Shown here: positions 62,439-64,000 of the stretch, piece by piece
How positions within the stretch are numbered: position 1 is the first letter of the stretch
Layout of the letters: each line of letters opens with the position of its first letter
NCBI GenBank assembly: GCA_014728045.1
Contig: WJMH01000005.1
Coordinates: forward strand, 26,835 to 90,834
Reading direction: 5' to 3'
Length of the DNA stretch: 64,000 nt
Origin: Candidatus Omnitrophota bacterium
GTDB taxonomy: Bacteria > Omnitrophota > Gorgyraeia > Tantalellales > Tantalellaceae
Notes under the pieces: generated by a model
Databases searched by the model: none
What the model was told of the DNA's origin: nothing
The model's input: only the letters and a program-made list of their open reading frames with translations
Program-made: the position numbers and the translations under genes

Positions 62439-63370
62439 TGCGAAAGAACATACTCATCACGATACTGGTGATCTCACTGATCACGACCTTATGGACCTGG
62501 TGGTACGCCAGCAGGACGCAGGAGGCTCTTCGCCAGCAACTGGCTTCGGTCAGAGAAGAGGACGAGAAAGGTCTCGAACAGAAGGTATACTCCTTCGCCA
62601 TAGACGGCAGGAGCCCCAAGGGGGTGAAGCAGTGGCACCTTGAGGGCAATTCCGCGGAGATAAAGGGAGAGGACATACACCTTAATGACCTTAAGGCGGT
62701 CGCCTACGGAGACGACGCGACGGTCAACCTGACCAGCGATAAAGGCATCTACAACAAGGAAAAAGGCGAAGTGGAGCTCATAGGGGACGTTGACGTGGTC
62801 TCCGACGCCGGGTTCACCCTGAATACTGACAGGGCCAGGTGGTCGCAGACCACCAAAGAAATATACACCGATGCGCAGGTCCATATAACCGGTAAAGGCG
62901 TGACCGCGAAAGGTGTGGGCGGCAGGGCCAATTCCGACGAAAAATGGGCTATACTGAAGGAACAGGTGGTAGTCACCATGGAGCCGGAGACCAGAGTGGA
63001 CTGCGACGGACCGCTGGAGGTGAGCTACAAGGATAATACCGCGATCTTTTACAATAATGTCAGCGTAAGGGATAAGGACGGGAAAATGTACTCCGATAAA
63101 CTTACGGTGAACATAGATCCCGAAACGCAGAAACTCTCGCAGGTAGTGGCAGAAGGAAACGTCAAGGTCAAAAGAGGAAAAAGCTACACTATCAGCGAGA
63201 AGGCTATTTACACCGATAGCACGAAACACGCGCAGCTACTGGGCAGGCCCAGGGTGATAATAGACCCGGAACAGCTCACGGAAATGGAGAATTCCGGGGG
63301 TTTTAGCGGCATGTTCGCTGGGGAGGGTACCAAGGCATCGGCAGAGAACACGGGAAGCACTCAACCGTAG
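62438..63370 (+). CDS. lptC: LptC-like protein with a C-terminal OstA/LptA-like region
   Basis: Inner-membrane-anchored part of the LPS transport bridge. The 310-residue protein has a membrane segment (about 5-22), a LptC-type beta-jellyroll (about 50-180: WHLEGNSAEI, LTSDKGIYNKEKGEVELIGD split across it), and a second region (about 185-290) with the OstA/LptA pattern (VVAEGNVKVKRG, SEKAIYTDSTKHAQLLG). LptC is usually about 190 residues, so this looks like LptC fused to LptA. ATG at 62438 overlaps the lpxL stop. lptB follows. Confidence 0.87.
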   Translation: MRKNILITILVISLITTLWTWWYASRTQEALRQQLASVREEDEKGLEQKVYSFAIDGRSPKGVKQWHLEGNSAEIKGEDIHLNDLKAVAYGDDATVNLTSDKGIYNKEKGEVELIGDVDVVSDAGFTLNTDRARWSQTTKEIYTDAQVHITGKGVTAKGVGGRANSDEKWAILKEQVVVTMEPETRVDCDGPLEVSYKDNTAIFYNNVSVRDKDGKMYSDKLTVNIDPETQKLSQVVAEGNVKVKRGKSYTISEKAIYTDSTKHAQLLGRPRVIIDPEQLTEMENSGGFSGMFAGEGTKASAENTGSTQP

Positions 63371-63383
63371 AAAGGCAGACAGC

Positions 63384-64000
63384 ATGCATTTACTGGAGAC
63401 AAGGGACCTGGTCAAGCAGTACGGCGGCCGCCAGGTCGTCAAGCAGGTGAGCATAAACGTAAGGCGTGGCGAGGTCGTTGGCCTGCTGGGGCCCAACGGA
63501 GCCGGGAAGACCACCACCTTTTACATGATAACGGGGATTATCCGCCCCGACCGCGGGCATATAATCTTCGACAAGAAAGACATAACCAAGCTGCCCATCC
63601 ACCAGAGGGCGCGCTCGGGCATAGGGTATCTTTCACAGGAGCCTTCCATTTTCAGGAAACTCACGGTTGAAGAGAACATAATGGCCATAATGGAGACGCT
63701 GGGCTTTCCCAGAAGGGAGAGGCAGAGGCAGCTGGATCTGTTGCTCAACCAGCTGAAGATCTCGCATCTTCGCAAGAACAAGGCGTATACCCTTTCCGGA
63801 GGGGAGAGAAGGCGTCTTGAGATAACGAGGACGCTGGTGACCAATCCCATGTTCATACTTCTGGATGAACCTTTCAGCGGTATAGACCCGATAGCGGTTT
63901 ACGACTGCCAGGAAGTTATACGCGAGCTTAAGCAGATGGGACTGGGTATACTTCTTACCGACCATAACGTGAGGGAGACGCTGACCATAACAGACAGGTC
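63384..64000 (+). CDS. lptB: LPS export ABC transporter ATPase (3' truncated)
   Basis: Cytosolic ATPase that powers LPS extraction by LptFG. The first 205 residues are visible; the gene runs off the window. Walker A GPNGAGKTT (36-44), Q-loop SQEPS near 84-88, signature LSGGE (137-141) and Walker B FILLDEPFSGIDP (157-169) match LptB, with the LTDHNVRETL stretch near the end. It starts 13 bases after the LptC-like gene. LptF and LptG are not visible. Confidence 0.95.
   Translation, partial: MHLLETRDLVKQYGGRQVVKQVSINVRRGEVVGLLGPNGAGKTTTFYMITGIIRPDRGHIIFDKKDITKLPIHQRARSGIGYLSQEPSIFRKLTVEENIMAIMETLGFPRRERQRQLDLLLNQLKISHLRKNKAYTLSGGERRRLEITRTLVTNPMFILLDEPFSGIDPIAVYDCQEVIRELKQMGLGILLTDHNVRETLTITDR

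Noticed and set aside
1..64000. tRNA, rRNA or CRISPR loci.
   Set aside because: No cloverleaf with a CCA-type end, no rRNA-like stretches and no spaced direct repeats of CRISPR type were seen on reading the gaps, which are all under 300 bases.

Overview
The window is a 64 kb stretch of a moderately GC-rich bacterial chromosome. All 63 genes I can support lie on the + strand, with very short gaps and many 1-40 base overlaps. I see no tRNA, rRNA, CRISPR array, insertion sequence or phage gene. The cell has a double membrane with LPS: complete Kdo synthesis (KdsD, KdsA, KdsC, KdsB), WaaA, LpxK, two LpxL-type acyltransferases, LptB and LptC, Lol and Mla transport genes, and many heptosyltransferase-like GT9 enzymes. 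It also carries a Firmicutes-type McsA-McsB-ClpC module, YacL and RicT. This mix, with several unusual fusion proteins, suits an uncultured PVC-superphylum lineage such as Omnitrophota. That placement is an inference from gene content, not a database result.

Layout. (1) 1-2312: the 3' part of a large phosphatase/kinase-like fusion protein, closed by a strong terminator. (2) 2313-2528: an AT-rich control region with 10-bp-phased TCTAAAC repeats, a 12-bp inverted repeat and a perfect TTGACA-N17-TATAAT promoter. (3) 2529-30292: 28 tightly packed genes from lysS to alr, ending at a strong terminator: lysS, lolCD, ilvE, mcsA-mcsB-clpC, a TamB/AsmA-like gene with mlaEFD, yacL-ispD-ispF-cysE-cysS, tmk-holB-ricT-metG-ogt-tatD/rSAM, a CPBP protease, mtnA, thiL-tsaE-tsaB and alr. 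(4) 30413-35354: a promoter, then ilvB-ilvN-ilvC-leuA for branched-chain amino acids. (5) 35373-43655: aroE, prepilin peptidase, aroC, aroK, a PAS/HD-GYP protein, dprA, topA and xerC. (6) 43683-54692: LPS core assembly with waaA, lpxK, an LpxL-ELM1-like fusion, a GT4-GT9 fusion, one further GT4, three GT9 enzymes and a macrodomain protein. (7) 54769-64000: promoter, thioredoxin, rfaE1, kdsBADC, queDCEF, lpxL, an LptC-LptA-like fusion and lptB, which runs off the end.

Gene order recalls Bacillus subtilis in several blocks (lysS...mcsA-mcsB-clpC...yacL-ispD-ispF...cysE-cysS; tmk...holB-ricT...metS-tatD; thiL-tsaE-tsaB; dprA-topA...xerC), although the cell is an LPS-bearing diderm. The Mla cassette sits where radA-disA lie in Bacillus.

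The most unusual items are the phosphatase-kinase fusion at the left edge, the phased-repeat promoter region of lysS, the LpxL-ELM1 fusion, the GT4-GT9 fusion, the macrodomain gene inside the heptosyltransferase cluster and the LptC-LptA fusion.
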